Assembly (NCBI RefSeq): GCF_024679245.1
Contig: NC_090185.1
Location: 25,488,926-25,552,925, forward strand
Length of the DNA: 64,000 nucleotides
Direction: 5' to 3'
DNA from: Pseudorasbora parva
Lineage: Eukaryota > Chordata > Actinopteri > Cypriniformes > Gobionidae
Under the pieces are notes generated by a model that made no database searches, was not told the origin of the DNA, and saw only the letters and a list, made by a program, of their open reading frames with translations. Made by a program: the position numbers and the translations under genes. Each line of letters opens with the position of its first letter. The stretch's first letter is position 1. This document shows positions 45,765 to 59,023 of this stretch, one piece after another.

Positions 45765-46510
45765 GTGATGAATTGAGAAATCAACTTTCCCTTGAGCTTT
45801 TGAAATATAAAAGGTCATGATAATATAAGAATATCCGGTAACACTATTTTAAAGGTCAGTTATTAACTATTAACTACTTGCTTATTAGCATGCATATTAC
45901 TAGGATATTGGCTGTTTATTAGTACTTATAAAGCACATAATAATTTCTTATTCTGCATGACCTTATTCAACATCCCTTAAATACCTAACCTTAAAGCTAC
46001 AAAAACTACCTTACTAACTATTAATAAGCAGTAAATTGAGGTTTAAAATAAGTAAAATAAGCAGTTTATTGAGGCAAAAGTCGTAGTTAATAGTGTATAT
46101 GTATTCCCCATACTAAAGTATTACCGAATATCCTGTAAGTTTCAGAACTGAAAACTTCCTCTTTACTCAAAGAAACGCTTTTATAGACTCCAGGCCCAGA
46201 AAACGATCGTGAGCTTTACGTCATTGCGCGATGAAAAACAGCCTCTACAGAACGTGTAATTCCGTATCCCCGCCCACCGACTCCTGGAGCTGATCGGATC
46301 ACTAGCCAGCAGCAATAAACATGTGGAAGAAGATAGCAATATATTGTGGAAGGACACCGTCCTCACGTGGGGAAGACATGCACATATGTTCGCTTCATTT
46401 CACCGTGGAATCATTTGTAAACGAGTCTGAAGTGCGGGATTTGCAGACACAAGGTTGTTCCTTTCGATATTGGATCTGACAGGAATGGTGCAACAAACTT
46501 ATGTGAGTAA
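45765..46510. repeat. Dispersed repeat interrupted by a hAT-like MITE
   Basis: AAGGGGTGATGAATTGAGAA starts a family I recognise from fish genomes. It continues after the inserted element at 45837-46125 (TGTAAGTTTCAGAACTGAAA on). No coding. Confidence 0.55.
45837..46125. mobile_element. hAT-like MITE, 289 bp, with 8-bp target duplication
   Basis: Ends GGTAACACTATTTTAAAG and CTAAAGTATTACC are imperfect inverted repeats. The element is flanked by GAATATCC on both sides (45829-45836 and 46126-46133), an 8-bp duplication as made by hAT transposases. Second member at 61657-62492. Confidence 0.88.
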
Positions 46511-46638
46511 AATGTCTTTTTTATATGTAATAGTACTAGTCCCGACCCTGGAATGTACCAGACGGGCTACCAAAAAAACGTACGCCCCTCGGCAGATATT
46601 CTTTCTTGATCTGAGCGCGCACGTGTGTGTGTGTGGGC

Positions 46639-46895
46639 ATGTTTTTGTGACATATGAGGACACAAATGTGTATAATTACATGGGTATAACATAGGTATTA
46701 CAAGGAGAGAGTGAACTATGAGGACATTGGCCATGTCCCCAATTTTTAAAAAGTTTTTTTTTAGAAAGTAAAAATGCAGAATGTTTTCTGTGATGGGTAG
46801 GTTTAGGGGTAGGGGCAGTGTAAGGGGGTAGAAAATACAGTTTGTACAGTATAAAAACCATTGTGCCTATGGAATGTCCCCATACGTCACAAAAA

Positions 46896-46896
<1 letters not shown>
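46639..46896. mobile_element. Microsatellite-associated MITE, copy 2
   Basis: Inverted ends TTTTTGTGACATATGAGGAC and GTCCCCATACGTCACAAAAA, with GT repeats on both sides (GTGTGTGTGTGG on the left, a long GT tract on the right). The interior contains GGTAGGTTTAGGGGTAGGGG. Confidence 0.75.

Positions 46897-46898
<2 letters not shown>

Positions 46899-46944
<46 letters not shown>
46899..46944. repeat. (GT)n microsatellite
   Basis: About 23 GT units abutting the MITE at 46639-46896. Confidence 0.97.
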
Positions 46945-46945
<1 letters not shown>

Positions 46946-47302
46946 CGTGGTTCGTGCTTATATCGACCGATCGTGCTGGTGCGGGCCATGTAATACAATC
47001 GCAGGTGGATAAGAAATAAATCATTGTGTTTGTATGATAAAGACAAGTTGCAGTTGCCGCTTTCAAAATAATCTCTCCCTCATGTGAACTGACAGGGGCT
47101 TGATATGACAGCGGAGCTGAAGCTCATTAAATATGCAAATCTTCTCCAATCCTAGCCGTGGGCGTTTACTTCCAAGTCTCCAGTCCGGCACGCTCATCAA
47201 AACCCAGCGTTCAAAAGACATCCTCAAAACCACTGTCGAAAATAGCCTATTACCAATGATGCTTTTGAATGTAAAAACCACATTAGTTAACCTCAGACAA
47301 CA

Positions 47303-48234
<932 letters not shown>

Positions 48235-48525
48235 AGTGTTGGGAAAAGTAAGACTTCACAATATTGTGTTACTCCCTTAAAAAGTAACTGTTAGTTACTT
48301 TTTTTGGAGAGTAATGCATTACGTTACTTTTGTATTACTTTATCTCACCTGGGCTGGACCAGCCTGTTTTTTTTTTTTTTTAATAACAGGCAAGTTTGAA
48401 TAAAAATGTAAAGGCCCTTTCACACCAGATTTGAAATTAAAGTAACACGTGTTACTTGTTTGAAAAAGTAATGCATTACTTTACTAGTTACTTGAAAAAA
48501 GTAATCTGATTGTGTAACTTGCGCT
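48235..48525. repeat. Palindromic dispersed repeat of the 'GTTACTTTTT' type
   Basis: The left part AAAAAGTAACTGTTAGTTAC and right part TACTAGTTACTTGAAAAAAG are loosely inverted; relative of 33005-33190. Confidence 0.6.
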
Positions 48526-48679
48526 GATCAATGAAGCATTTAGCAAGCAGCTTAAACTTCCTAAATTAGCATTGGTTGAGCTGTCGAGGAGAATTTAATG
48601 TTGTACTTTTGTTTTTGTGCGTATAGTAATTTTACAAATAATAATAAAAACAACAGAAGACTCCCTAAATATGAGCAAC

Positions 48680-48960
48680 ATTAGTGGTTAGAGTTGCCAC
48701 CCGTCCCGTGAAATATGTGTATTTACAGGCAAAAGACATGTCTTGTATCAAATCGTTACTATTTTACATAGGTCCACACATTAGTTCAATAAACACATCA
48801 GAATTATGCCATGTGGATAACACTAATAGCAAAAATAGAGTGGGTGTTTTCTTTTGGTGCCCCCTCAGGACTTTGCCCTATGAGCAGCGCGTGGTGGGAG
48901 CGATGGCACTGGGAACATCCATTCCTACTAAGGAAGCCCCCAAAGCAGCCTGGTTATAAC
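48680..48960. repeat. Repeat-like segment
   Basis: GTTGCCACCCGTCCCGTGAA and TGGTGCCCCCTCAGGACTTT look like pieces of common fish repeats. The ~90-codon ORFs across them are not convincing genes. Confidence 0.4.
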
Positions 48961-50049
48961 CTTAATTCAATATCTTCTTTTGTGTCCAGCACAGCTCTGG
49001 GTGTCGTGAATGGATGCAACTCTAGTGGTGATGATAAGTCTTAGCAAAAACACTGTGACTACCCTTTATTTTATCTTTACCATATTATCAACTATATATT
49101 TCACTATTTGGACCATCGCTGTATCAAATCCAGAACATTCCTTTCATATTAATGGCTACAAAATATTTCCATATTCAAAACACATACAGATTAACCCTAA
49201 GCATCACACTACTGTAAATATCATAAACTGCAAAGTTTGAAAATAATTAGTTTCTCTTGATGTGATAGATTATGTGCTATTTAACATTTTATGTGAAACA
49301 AATAACTGGGCCTTGTCAAGTAGAATGTAAGTAGGCCTAGAAATGAAGAAATAGCTGTGATAGTGCGAGATATACTATGTGTGAAATTTCATTCGTTTTG
49401 TAGGCCTACTACATTATCTGTGTTAAAATATCTGGACACACATTTGCACTCTGTTTTTATTTTTTTCATAAATGAGCTTAGGTTTCGTTCATTTACAAGA
49501 ACAAAGACGGTGACGTGAGGACAGAGGTTGTTTCACTTCCTCATTCACTAAAATGTTTGATAGGAACAAAAGTTCCTGCATGTAGACATCTGTTTCTAAC
49601 TATACCAATGACATTTTCAGAATTCGTTTTTATTATTTTTCAATCTCAGCATGTAGGTAAATCCCATAATGCAGCTGTCCATTTAATTCGGCCAATCAGC
49701 AATTGGATGTGACATGCGGATGACACTACCTAGCGGTTATCATTTATTTTTGATAGAAGAAAAAAGGGTTAAATACACAAAAAATATCAACTACATAGTA
49801 TCCCTCAACTATCATGAGATGTGACATCAAAAGTAGAAAATACCAATTCCATGCATCTAGGAGCCCTCAATCAGCAATTGGTGAAATATATAGGCTCTTA
49901 TTTTATGAAATATTAACAATATATAAGCCTATGATGCATTCAAAAATGAAGGCGACTACATCGGATAAATGTAGACTGTAATTTGTACTGATATGCCCCA
50001 TAGAACAACAGTTGACGGCCTTCTAACTTGTCACTCAACCAACCATTGG
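48961..50049. other. No gene seen
   Basis: AT-rich; 49500-49700 and 49700-49930 have no coding or repeat signal I can name. Confidence 0.4.
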
Positions 50050-50380
50050 TTGCATCTTTAAAGGCCCACTGAAGTGTCTTGAAATGCGCAGCATCGGCCC
50101 TGTCCCAAATGGCACACTTCACGTGCACCTTCTTGTGGACCTACAATGGCCCCTTCGTGTGCGTGTCTGTTAAGTCCACGAGACCGCAAGGGTGTCCCAT
50201 TTGTCAGTTTAGGTCTCAGAAGGGTGCTTGGTCCCTTGATGCACACTTCTTCCAAGCCCGCACTGTTGCGGGTTACGCAGCGGATTTCTTCCCGCCAGTC
50301 AGAGCGGCCTCTGGCAGACTCAGAGGAAGACAGTGTGGGTTTAGGGTGTCATTTGGCAGGGCCATTATATCTGTTGAGTA
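50050..50380. repeat. GC-richer dispersed repeat
   Basis: CTGTCCCAAATGGCACACTT, AGTCCACGAGACCGCAAGGG and following are recognised as a fish repeat family; several overlapping ORFs on both strands reflect base composition only. Confidence 0.5.
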
Positions 50381-50949
50381 ATTTCCACTGAAATAGGAAG
50401 ACAAGGTGGGACTTCAGCTCCTCCCGTTTTTTTAAAACAACCAATAGCGTCTAATTTATTTCAAAGCTCGGCCAGTCATTGAGCTCAGTAAAGCCGCAGT
50501 TTCCTCCTAATCTCCACTTTAAAAGATAGCATTCTGTGCAGATTTTAAATGGTTCTGATACGTTTTCTGGTCTGCATCGACTCGTGCATAACATGATCCA
50601 CCCTGTGCTCTCGTGTCTCAGGACCGCATATTTACATCGTCAGAATCATTCCCTATTTCCATTATCTATTGTACTATGTGCCATTACCATGTAGAAAATA
50701 TTATATTTTTAATAGCCTTTAGATTCTAGAGAGCATTTGATTGGATAGATCATTTAATGAGAAGCTGAGAGGCAGCGATGTCATCAAAATTATTGATTCA
50801 TATTGAGAGACATGTTTTAAATGCTGATTTCTATTACATGCAAGCTTTTGGTTAGGCTTATAGATAACAGTAAAGATAACATAGTCATACTAAAAGTAAA
50901 AAACAAAAAACTTCAATTTTGATTTCATGGCTAGGCCAACAGAAAATTG

Positions 50950-51254
50950 AAAATTAAAATTCTGTCATTAATTACTTACCCCCGTTCCGTTCATCTTCAG
51001 AACACAAATGAAGATATTTTGGTTGAAATCCGATGGCTCAGACAGGCCTTAATTGACACCAATGTCATTTCCTCTCTCAAGACCCATAAAAGGCACTAAA
51101 GACGTCGTTACAAAGCCCATCTCACTACAGTGACTCTACAATTTCGATTCACGATTCGGATCACGTGTGTCAAACCACCAAACTGCTGAAATCACGTGAC
51201 TTTGGCGATCCGAATTATCCGAACAGCATTTTCGTTTTTGGGTGAACCCTTTAA
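50950..51254. mobile_element. Palindromic MITE, copy 2 (partly deleted)
   Basis: Starts near ATTCTGTCATTAATTACTTA, contains the diagnostic GATGGCTCAGACAGGCCTTA and ends TTTTTGGGTGAACCCTTTAA. Most of the second arm is missing, so this is an internal deletion derivative of the 59024-59735 type. Confidence 0.8.
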
Positions 51255-51341
51255 TTAATTTACAAAACGTCTTCAGTACTATTTTGCCTTAAACTATGCC
51301 TACAATAAAAATACACCCTTCACTTGAAATATTTATACCAG

Positions 51342-51411
51342 ATAGGGGTGAATTCATGGTGACTGGGATTTTGCCATTAATATGAAAAAACTCAACCTGA
51401 ATTCACCCCTA
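51342..51411. mobile_element. Mini-MITE (hairpin)
   Basis: 70 bp with arms ATAGGGGTGAATTCATGGT / CCTGAATTCACCCCTAT. Same small family as 33680-33760. Confidence 0.75.
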
Positions 51412-52340
51412 TAAAAAGGCCCTTAATGATAGAGTTCCGTCCTCCACCACTGGATGGCAGTGTGTATCCATGACTGTGTCTATTCCCTTACCTTGTCTAA
51501 TTTTGTCTGTTTGCCACTGAGAAGAAATAAGGTAACCTGTGGTTTTTACAGTATCGGCATGAACCCCGCCATTCGCCCTTTAAAGGGTCATCAGTCACGT
51601 TTTCTCTTCTTGAGGCCTGTGCTTATTAAGTAGGACTGGGCTTAAATCGGCTTCCTCAGGAAATATATATTATATCCGTTCCTCAATCTATCTCTCTTCC
51701 CGAAGGTTACAACACGGTGAGGCAAGTTCGCTAGGTCTTCTTTTTGATTGACAGCTTCCTAACAAGGACAGCCTAAAGCGACGGAGTTACGCCCTGAAGC
51801 CCCTCTCCTCTCCCATGATGCACCAGAGGGCAAAGGGCTGTGTGTGATGTGTTTGTCTTTATCTTGTTCCACCTGCACACACAGTAAGAGAAGGTATAAA
51901 TGTGACATTACATATACGAACTTTCACTGTTTCTCGGCAGGGTGGATATGATGATAAAGAGCCATTAAAACACCTTCCTCTGTCCTCTGAACGGCTACAT
52001 GCTATGAGACAGACAAGGGGGGAAATAAAGACCTGTCAAAGTGTCATTATGTATCTAGACCTGCTTGCACATTTAACATGGGTAAATTACACTTCATATA
52101 CACAAATAAGCAGGTGTTAAATACCAACAGAAGGAAAATGTTGAGTGATGACAAGATGGGGAAATATTGTGTATTGCATAGAGGCTATTCTTAATATGCA
52201 TCAAAAGTTATATTTAACGATCAAATAGAGAAAATAAGCTTCATTAACCCCTTAAACGCCACCGCCTTTTTGAGAAAGGGTGTGAAAATGAACTATTCAA
52301 ACTTAAATGGTTGTAATGCAAGAATGCTTTGGAACATTTA
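51412..52340. other. No gene seen
   Basis: Unique, moderately GC-rich to 51850 and AT-rich beyond. No splice-bracketed exon found; a 72-codon plus-strand ORF at 51902 has no recognisable motif. Confidence 0.4.
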
Positions 52341-52703
52341 CTGCACTGTAAAACTTAAAGTCAGTAACCTGGTTGCCTTAAAAGTTTGAGTTTATTGAAA
52401 TTAAAATTTGAGTTGATACAATGAAGAAAATTGGTTTAATAAACTCAAACTCAATGTATTGTATCTGAAACACAATAAAATGTGATAAATCAGGAAAATA
52501 GCACAATTTGGCATGTTTCACTGCATCTTCACAAATAAAACACACACAATCACCCAATATGTTTACAAAATCTTTTAATAATAATTGAATAAAGGCTGTC
52601 TATTCTCAAAAATGTTCATTGTATCAACTCAAATTTTTAATTTCTATGAACTCAATTTTAAGGCAACCAGGTAACTTATTTTAAAAATATTTTTACAGGG
52701 TGT
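52341..52703. mobile_element. MITE with CACTGTAAAA ends, copy 1
   Basis: Inverted ends: CACTGTAAAACTTAAAGTCA...CCTGGTTGCCTTAAAA against TTTTAAGGCAACCAGGTAAC...TTTTTACAGGGTG. Copy 2 is nested at 61790-62135 and shares GTGATAAATC, ATGCATCTTCACAAATAAAA-type runs. Confidence 0.82.
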
Positions 52704-54154
52704 AAATTAAATGTACTGTACTAAGTATTTGTTATTTAATAAATATTTCCCCTCAAAATTACTATAAAATCAAAGCTGTGTATCTAACCAAGTAGTATTC
52801 CAAATTTGAAGTTCATATCACAAAAATGTAAGTTCCCATGAGATTTTGTAGGCGTAATACCAAATTTAGATTTTTTTTTTATGTGCTCTCTTGTCATAAA
52901 TTAATCTATTCCTGTTCCTACATAATTTTAAACATAACCAGTGGTAAAATATCTATTTAGGAATCTCAGACCTTTCCATCAATGTATAGCTTGTCATGAT
53001 TATATTAGGATTTAATTGTAATAGTGAAGCAAATATTGCGTCCCACTGGTGAGAAAAAAATTACAGAATGTTAAAAAAATGTTACCTAAGCTTTATCAGC
53101 AGCATTTGTAGCATATGCCAGTTACCACACATTCAAATCAAAATTACTGTAAATGCGCTTAACACACTCGCATTGTGTACATATTGGTTCCCAAGGCAAT
53201 TGGAATCTCATCAGCACAGACGGTCGAGGGTTGTGTATCTCTAAAATGAGTTGAATTTTCAAAGGAGGTAGCCAAGGCACAGTTTCGTGGGCCAAGAAAT
53301 GTCCAATCAGCTGGAGAGATCCTCGGTACAGCATTAACACAGCTGTAGTGCATTGAGACGAGCAACAGGCACTACAGATAAACAGGACGAACATAGCTGG
53401 CCAGTTAGACATGGAAACCAAGAGTACCTCATTGTCGGCATTCCTCGGAAAACCATTCAGCAAAAACTAGAGGCAGTCATTAAAATTCCAGATCAAAAGG
53501 ATACATTCATGTCAACTCCATCATTCTCTGTACAATGACAAATCTTATTCATGTGTGGCTCTAATCAAGATGCGCAATCCAACAAAGCATTCAGACTTCT
53601 AGATCTTCTAAGACCAAAGAAATGGACAAAGAGCAATTGAATGTGAAAGAAAGAATGAGAGGCAAAGAATACTCCACAAGGGATTCAAAACATATTGAAT
53701 GCACTTTGATGTATACATCTATTTTTAAATATATATACATACTGTTGCGCTCTCCTGGGCTGCACTATAATATTCCTGACCAAACAGCAAACAGTAGGTA
53801 TGCTAGCGGACTCTCCAGAGGTATTCATCTTCTATATCGTCTGACAAGACAGCTCTGCCCATTCAGTTCTTCCCCATTTCTCTCTCTAGTAAAGGTGGAA
53901 TCTGTCTGTCAAAAGCAAGCATTCGGTACAACATACATTATTCTTTCTTTATCAATAGCAAGTAATTCATACACTTTCTATTACTAATTAGAAATTCCAT
54001 GCGTCAGATATGAATGTGAATATTGATACTGACCACCTTACTAACCTAATATCTAAACATTATGGGAAAAACGCTAGCCAGATGGGCTATCAGAGCAGAA
54101 ACTAAAGATGCTGCTCTCAATATGTTTTCTGTCATCTCGTTTCGTCTTCCCACG
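52704..54154. other. No confirmed gene
   Basis: 53120-53545 is more balanced in composition, with ORFs on both strands (113 codons minus, 61 plus), but neither shows a domain I recognise. It could be an old transposon piece or a non-coding element. Confidence 0.35.
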
Positions 54155-54490
54155 CTCAACATGTATTTCTCTGATTGGCCATCATGTTCATACTCTCAAT
54201 ATGTCTGTGATTGGCTATTGTGCTCACACGCTCAACATATAAGTCTGTGATTGGCCATTGTGTTCTTACGCTCAACATGTATGTCTCTGATTGGCCATTG
54301 TGTTCACACACTCAACATATAAATCTGTGATTGGTCATTGTGTTCATACGCTCAACCTATGTCTGTGATTGGCTATTGTGTTCATGCGCTCAACATATAC
54401 AGCTCTGATTGGACATTGTGTTCATATGGTTAAAAATACAAGTTTTCCATTGTGTTCATACGCTTAAGAATATAAGTCTGTGCTTGGCTA
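54155..54490 (+). repeat. CCAAT minisatellite, left arm (GATTGG orientation)
   Basis: About eight diverged ~40-bp units of the type CTGATTGGCCATTGTGTTCA then CACACTCAACATATAAATCT. Unrelated in unit sequence to the arrays at 1-8 kb except for the GATTGG (CCAAT) motif. Confidence 0.88.
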
Positions 54491-54495
54491 CAATG

Positions 54496-55086
54496 ATAGG
54501 CACATATGTTGAGTGTGTGAATGCAATGGCCAATTAGAGACAAATATGTTCAGAGCGTGAACACACTGGCCAATCAGAGAGATATATGTTGTGCGTGTGA
54601 ACACAATGGCCAATATATGTTGAGAGCGAGAACACAATGGCCAATCCGATACATTTATGCTACGAGCATGAACACAATACCCAATCAGCGATATGTTAAA
54701 CTTGTGAACACGATGGCCAATCAGAGACATATATGTTGAGCTTGTGAGCATAATGGCCAATCAGAGACATATATGTTGAGCTTGTGAGCAGAATGGCCAA
54801 TCACAGACATATATGTCGAGCTTGTGAGCAGAATGGCCAATCACAGACATATATGTCGAGCTTGTGAGCATAATGCCCAATCAGAGACATATATGTTGAG
54901 CTTGTGAGCATAATGGCCAATCAGAGACATATATGTTGAGCTTGTGAGCATAATGGCCAATCAGAGACATATATGTTGAGCTTGTGAACACGATGGCCAA
55001 TCAGAGACATATATGTTGAGCTTGTGAGCATAATGGCCAATCAGAGACATATATGTTGAGCTTGTGAACACAATGGCCAATCAGAG
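54496..55086 (-). repeat. CCAAT minisatellite, right arm (inverted)
   Basis: About 15 units of 40 bp, GGCCAATCAGAGACATATAT then GTTGAGCTTGTGAGCATAAT, the reverse complement of the left arm. Units near 54730-55080 are nearly identical; those nearer the centre are diverged. Confidence 0.92.
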
Positions 55087-56289
55087 GTGTTTAAAATTCA
55101 ACAGCGTTAAAAATGCTAGAGGGAAATTCTGGTATACAATTTCGGTACCGACTTAATACCAAAGTCTGAACTTTTCACAGCACTAAAACCAGGTGTAAAC
55201 GGAAATGTGTCTCCCTCATCTACTTGTAAACTGATCTAACAAAACGCATTTTAATACCAGGTGTAAATAGGGCTATAGATGAAGATATTTCGAAAACATT
55301 TGGCGGCAACAGTACCCTAAAATTTCTAAGTTAATTGTACATGCTTGTTGTTTTTAGCTTACTAATCAGTAGAACAAGACATCAGTGCCAACAAAATAAG
55401 TGAGGCACTGGGAGACCATTCCCTGGCTGCCCAAAGGAATTGGTAATAAAAAGCTTCTGGTGGATGACCTATCATAGATGAATCAGAGACACCGACCTAA
55501 TGAGGTAAAGAGTAAAGACTAGTGTAAACGTATGTGTTTGTTCTTTTTCATGGTTAAAGCTAATAAACATCAGCTAATGGTATAAACTTGATTAACATGT
55601 GAAATCTGAATTCTTATGTTTTTATTCAGAAAACTGCATTACATTGACTTGCAAATCTCAAAACAGTAAAATCACCATCTGTAGTTTTTATTGGTCTTGT
55701 GTATTTCCCAATTATTATATCCCAAAGATACCCTAGGAAATAAGTTCACATATTAAAACACCTATTTAACAACATCATTACAATAACAAGGAGCAAGGAC
55801 TACATCAGAATCTTGGAATGGCAAAGCATTCCCCCGAGAAATATCTTTTTTTGGAAAGATACATTGGCTGCACCCTAGAGACTTGGCTTTCAAAAGCTAG
55901 CCACACACAGTATGCAGCCTTTGTTCCACTGAAAGCATTTGTCTTCAGTGCAGCGCAAAGAAGAGGGGTTAAAATCCAATTCAATCGATATCACTGGAGA
56001 CGTACAGATACAAACAGAGGCTAAGGACCCCTCCCTTCACTAGCTGAAAGTTAAAATAGAATAAAATGTTGGAATGCCTTTGAAGTTTCAATACCAAACC
56101 CTGAGCAAGTCAATACTCACCGTATTGTTACAGATACCCAGAAAACTTCTACAGAAATCAACAGAAAAACAATGACAGTTCTACCTAAATATTCACATTG
56201 AGATGTTAATTATGGTCTGTTTGTACAAGGTCATGCCTTTTTTAAACAATAAATGCTATTTTAAACATTTTATAGGGCTTAATGTTCAG
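55087..56289. other. No gene seen
   Basis: 55130-55290 has repeat-like ACCAGGTGTAAA motifs. A 68-codon ORF at 55818-56024 has no recognisable motif. Confidence 0.4.
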
Positions 56290-56890
56290 CAAAAGGGTAG
56301 GTGGTCCATGTGAGGGAGTTGCATTGCGATTCCAGGCCAAGGTATATAAATAAGATGACTGTCCCACCACCATGACCAGCCCCCCCTTTCACCCTCCATT
56401 CTCTTACCTTTACCACCTTCCCTCCAGGTTAACTCTGTGTGTCCCAGCTAATGAGGAGTTTCCGTGGCCTGCTGAGCTCCCGGGATGGGATGGAGCTTAC
56501 CCCCGGTGTGGGACTGGGGGAGCGGGACGGTAGAGCACCGGTGTCAGCCTCCGCTTCGCTGCACATACATCATGCCGGTCATTAGCGGAGGATCAGGCTG
56601 GACCTTTGGCCAGCGCGCCACTGGCGGCAGGGAGGGGATGGCCATAAAAAACCCCAGGCTCTGTCACTCATTGTCACTTAAAGTGAGAATTTATCAGGGC
56701 CTCTGCCTGCGCGCCGATGAATAATGAATGAGGTTCTGGAGCTTTGCCTTGACGCTCGGGTGCTAATGGGGCCGGAAAGCTTCGGCAGGACCATCCTTTG
56801 TGCCGGGAGGTTGCACTGTCGGGGTACGGACTGGCCTCTATCGGTGGCCGAGCCTGGCCATAATATCACACATTCACAGTGAGGCATGCC
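56290..56890. promoter_or_regulatory. Candidate conserved non-coding island 1
   Basis: Single-copy, GC-rich and complex in an AT-rich, repeat-rich setting. Contains motif-like stretches such as CCATAAAAAACC and TTTATCAGG (HOX-like) and GATGAATAATGAATGAGG. Overlapping ORFs on both strands are short and family-less. The appearance is that of a vertebrate conserved non-coding element; conservation cannot be tested here. Confidence 0.4.
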
Positions 56891-58564
56891 CCTTCTTCTG
56901 TTGATCTATATGCCTGGAGCACCTTCTAGACCCTGGGTAGTCCATTCTGTAACGCCAAAAGTTTAACACCAGTGCCTGTTTAGGAAGCATAAGAGCCCTC
57001 AGTTTTGGAAGTGTCAGAATTCCTGTACAAGTAGTCCATGTTGACATTCCCTTGATTGCTGATGGATGAATTTTGCTATTTTGACAAAGCTGCTTAGGGT
57101 CACCTTAGAAGAGTTAAAACTTACCCTTCATGCTTAAGAAAAATGGACATTAAAGGGTTCTTTGGCATGCAATAGCAGAACCCTTTTTATAAGGTTTCAT
57201 AAAGAACCATTCTTTGAAGGTGCTATAGGACCTTAATGGTGTTATATATAACGTTTACCTCCCTATCTGCCAAGTCTTATAATATCTTGTCGCCTCTGGA
57301 TTTTACATTACATCTGTCAATTAGGTACTTTTATTTTTTATTGACATGGCAAACTGTAGCAAAAATGACAATGCTCTAACCACAGTAGTTCGCTGAATAA
57401 GCCTACACAAATAACAAGTGACACTGAACATGATATACATAATAAACACCGAGTTCCAGTAAAATATCTTCTCAATCCTCTATGATGTGTTTACGTCCAT
57501 CATTATGTGTGTAGTGGTAGTTTCTCTCTGCAGGTGAGGAGGAGGTTATGAGACGTGACAGCATCTGAAATACACAACTGAGTTGTTACAGTGTCTCTTC
57601 CAATTGTTTATGTAAAAACGATTATGTTTATGAAGGCCAAAATTAGCAAAAATGGAAAGTATGCAAGCCCTTTACCATGTTAAAAGGAAAAAGTCATGGG
57701 ATAGCTTTACTGTTGTTTGTGACTAGGTATGTTTATGCATGAAGTAATTAAAAACAGAACAATATGGAGCATCATTTCAGTATCTCTGTTACTTAGTGGA
57801 TATAAGATAAATAGCCTATCCTTAATTGAGCATAGCTTCTCATTTTCTGTTAAACTAAAAAGAGGTAAAAACATGATTGATAGGAAAACCATTTATATTT
57901 TGAACGTTAAAATGTATAGATATTTTAGAAAGAAATGATTTACCTGTTGAGAGTGAGTTGACAGTGTACTTGTAGCTGAGCTCCAGAAAATCAGTAATGA
58001 GGTGGCTTTGACAGTTACCGATTTGAAAAAGAAAAGGGCGGGAAAAAATAACCCAATACCCTAACACAAAGAACCAATTTATTGCATATTGCATCAGTAA
58101 GCAGTAAGTAAGATATAAGACAAACGCATCTGACAGCTCAGGAACTTTGTATAACTGAAGAAGCTGATACATAAGATCTAGCTAGGCATTTCATAATATA
58201 TAAGGCCAACAAAGCATTTGCAGCCAGCTGAAAACTTGATAGCGTTTTGGCAGCGCAATGTTTTTTTTTTTTTTCAGTTGAGGCTCTTTGCTTGCTATGG
58301 TACGGAATATCCACGGAAGTGTTAGCATCTCATCTCACAGATAGTTTGTTTCTGTATTGTTTCCATATAAAAATGCAGATACAATGTTAAGTATTTATTC
58401 TGGCTCTTGTTTTAAATAATTTTATTCCGTTATTATGTTTCTTGTTGTCATCTGTTGAGATGACAACAAGCAGAATGTGGCGGTTGGTTGTGTTGTATTT
58501 GTCCCGCCCCTCCTCCACTGTGACTTGATGGCTGGGTGAAAAGTGACAGTGATAAATGAAGCGT
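56891..58564. other. No gene seen; repeat fragments
   Basis: 57140-57250 is a common fish repeat (AAGGGTTCTTTGGCATGC, TTTCATAAAGAACCATTC). The rest is AT-rich with no supported exon. Confidence 0.4.
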
Positions 58565-58995
58565 TTCAGCCATAGACTGTAAAAAATATGAAAGTAGTGT
58601 CCGTGACATCACCCGTAGATTTCTGAACAGCATTTTTGAAGCCTAAAGTGGGAGGAACCGGTCATCGCCATATTGGCAGCACATCACTGTGCATCACATC
58701 CGGATAAACTGAAAATGGGAAAAGAGGTACGTGGGATGTGGGTGGAGTTGAGGTGGTTGCTACAACCATGCCCATCTAACGCAACCATTGTGGCCACGCC
58801 CTTAATTATGCAGAACTTTAAAGCTTAATGTAATGTAAACTGATGAGTTTACAAAAAAATACACCCCCTCACGCAGTTGTCATAAGGGCAAAATTAGCTG
58901 TATATACAAAAAATAACACTTTTTGTTGCAGACTGTAAAAAAAATTCTGCTGTAAAGTTGGCCATTTTAACATGGGGCTCAATGACATTTTGTCT
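58565..58995. repeat. Dispersed teleost repeat (same family as 9690-10060)
   Basis: Contains CATAGACTGTAAAAAATATG, AAGCCTAAAGTGGGAGGA, CGCCATATTGGCAGCA, GGCCACGCCCTTAATTATGC and AACATGGGGCTCAATG, an order I recognise from a widespread fish repeat. Confidence 0.65.
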
Positions 58996-59023
58996 AGCAG
59001 CTAGTAAATAAATTGCAGTTTAA

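Noticed and set aside
50079..50391. Overlapping 65-100 codon ORFs on both strands
   Set aside because: They lie in a GC-richer dispersed repeat and have no family or splice support.
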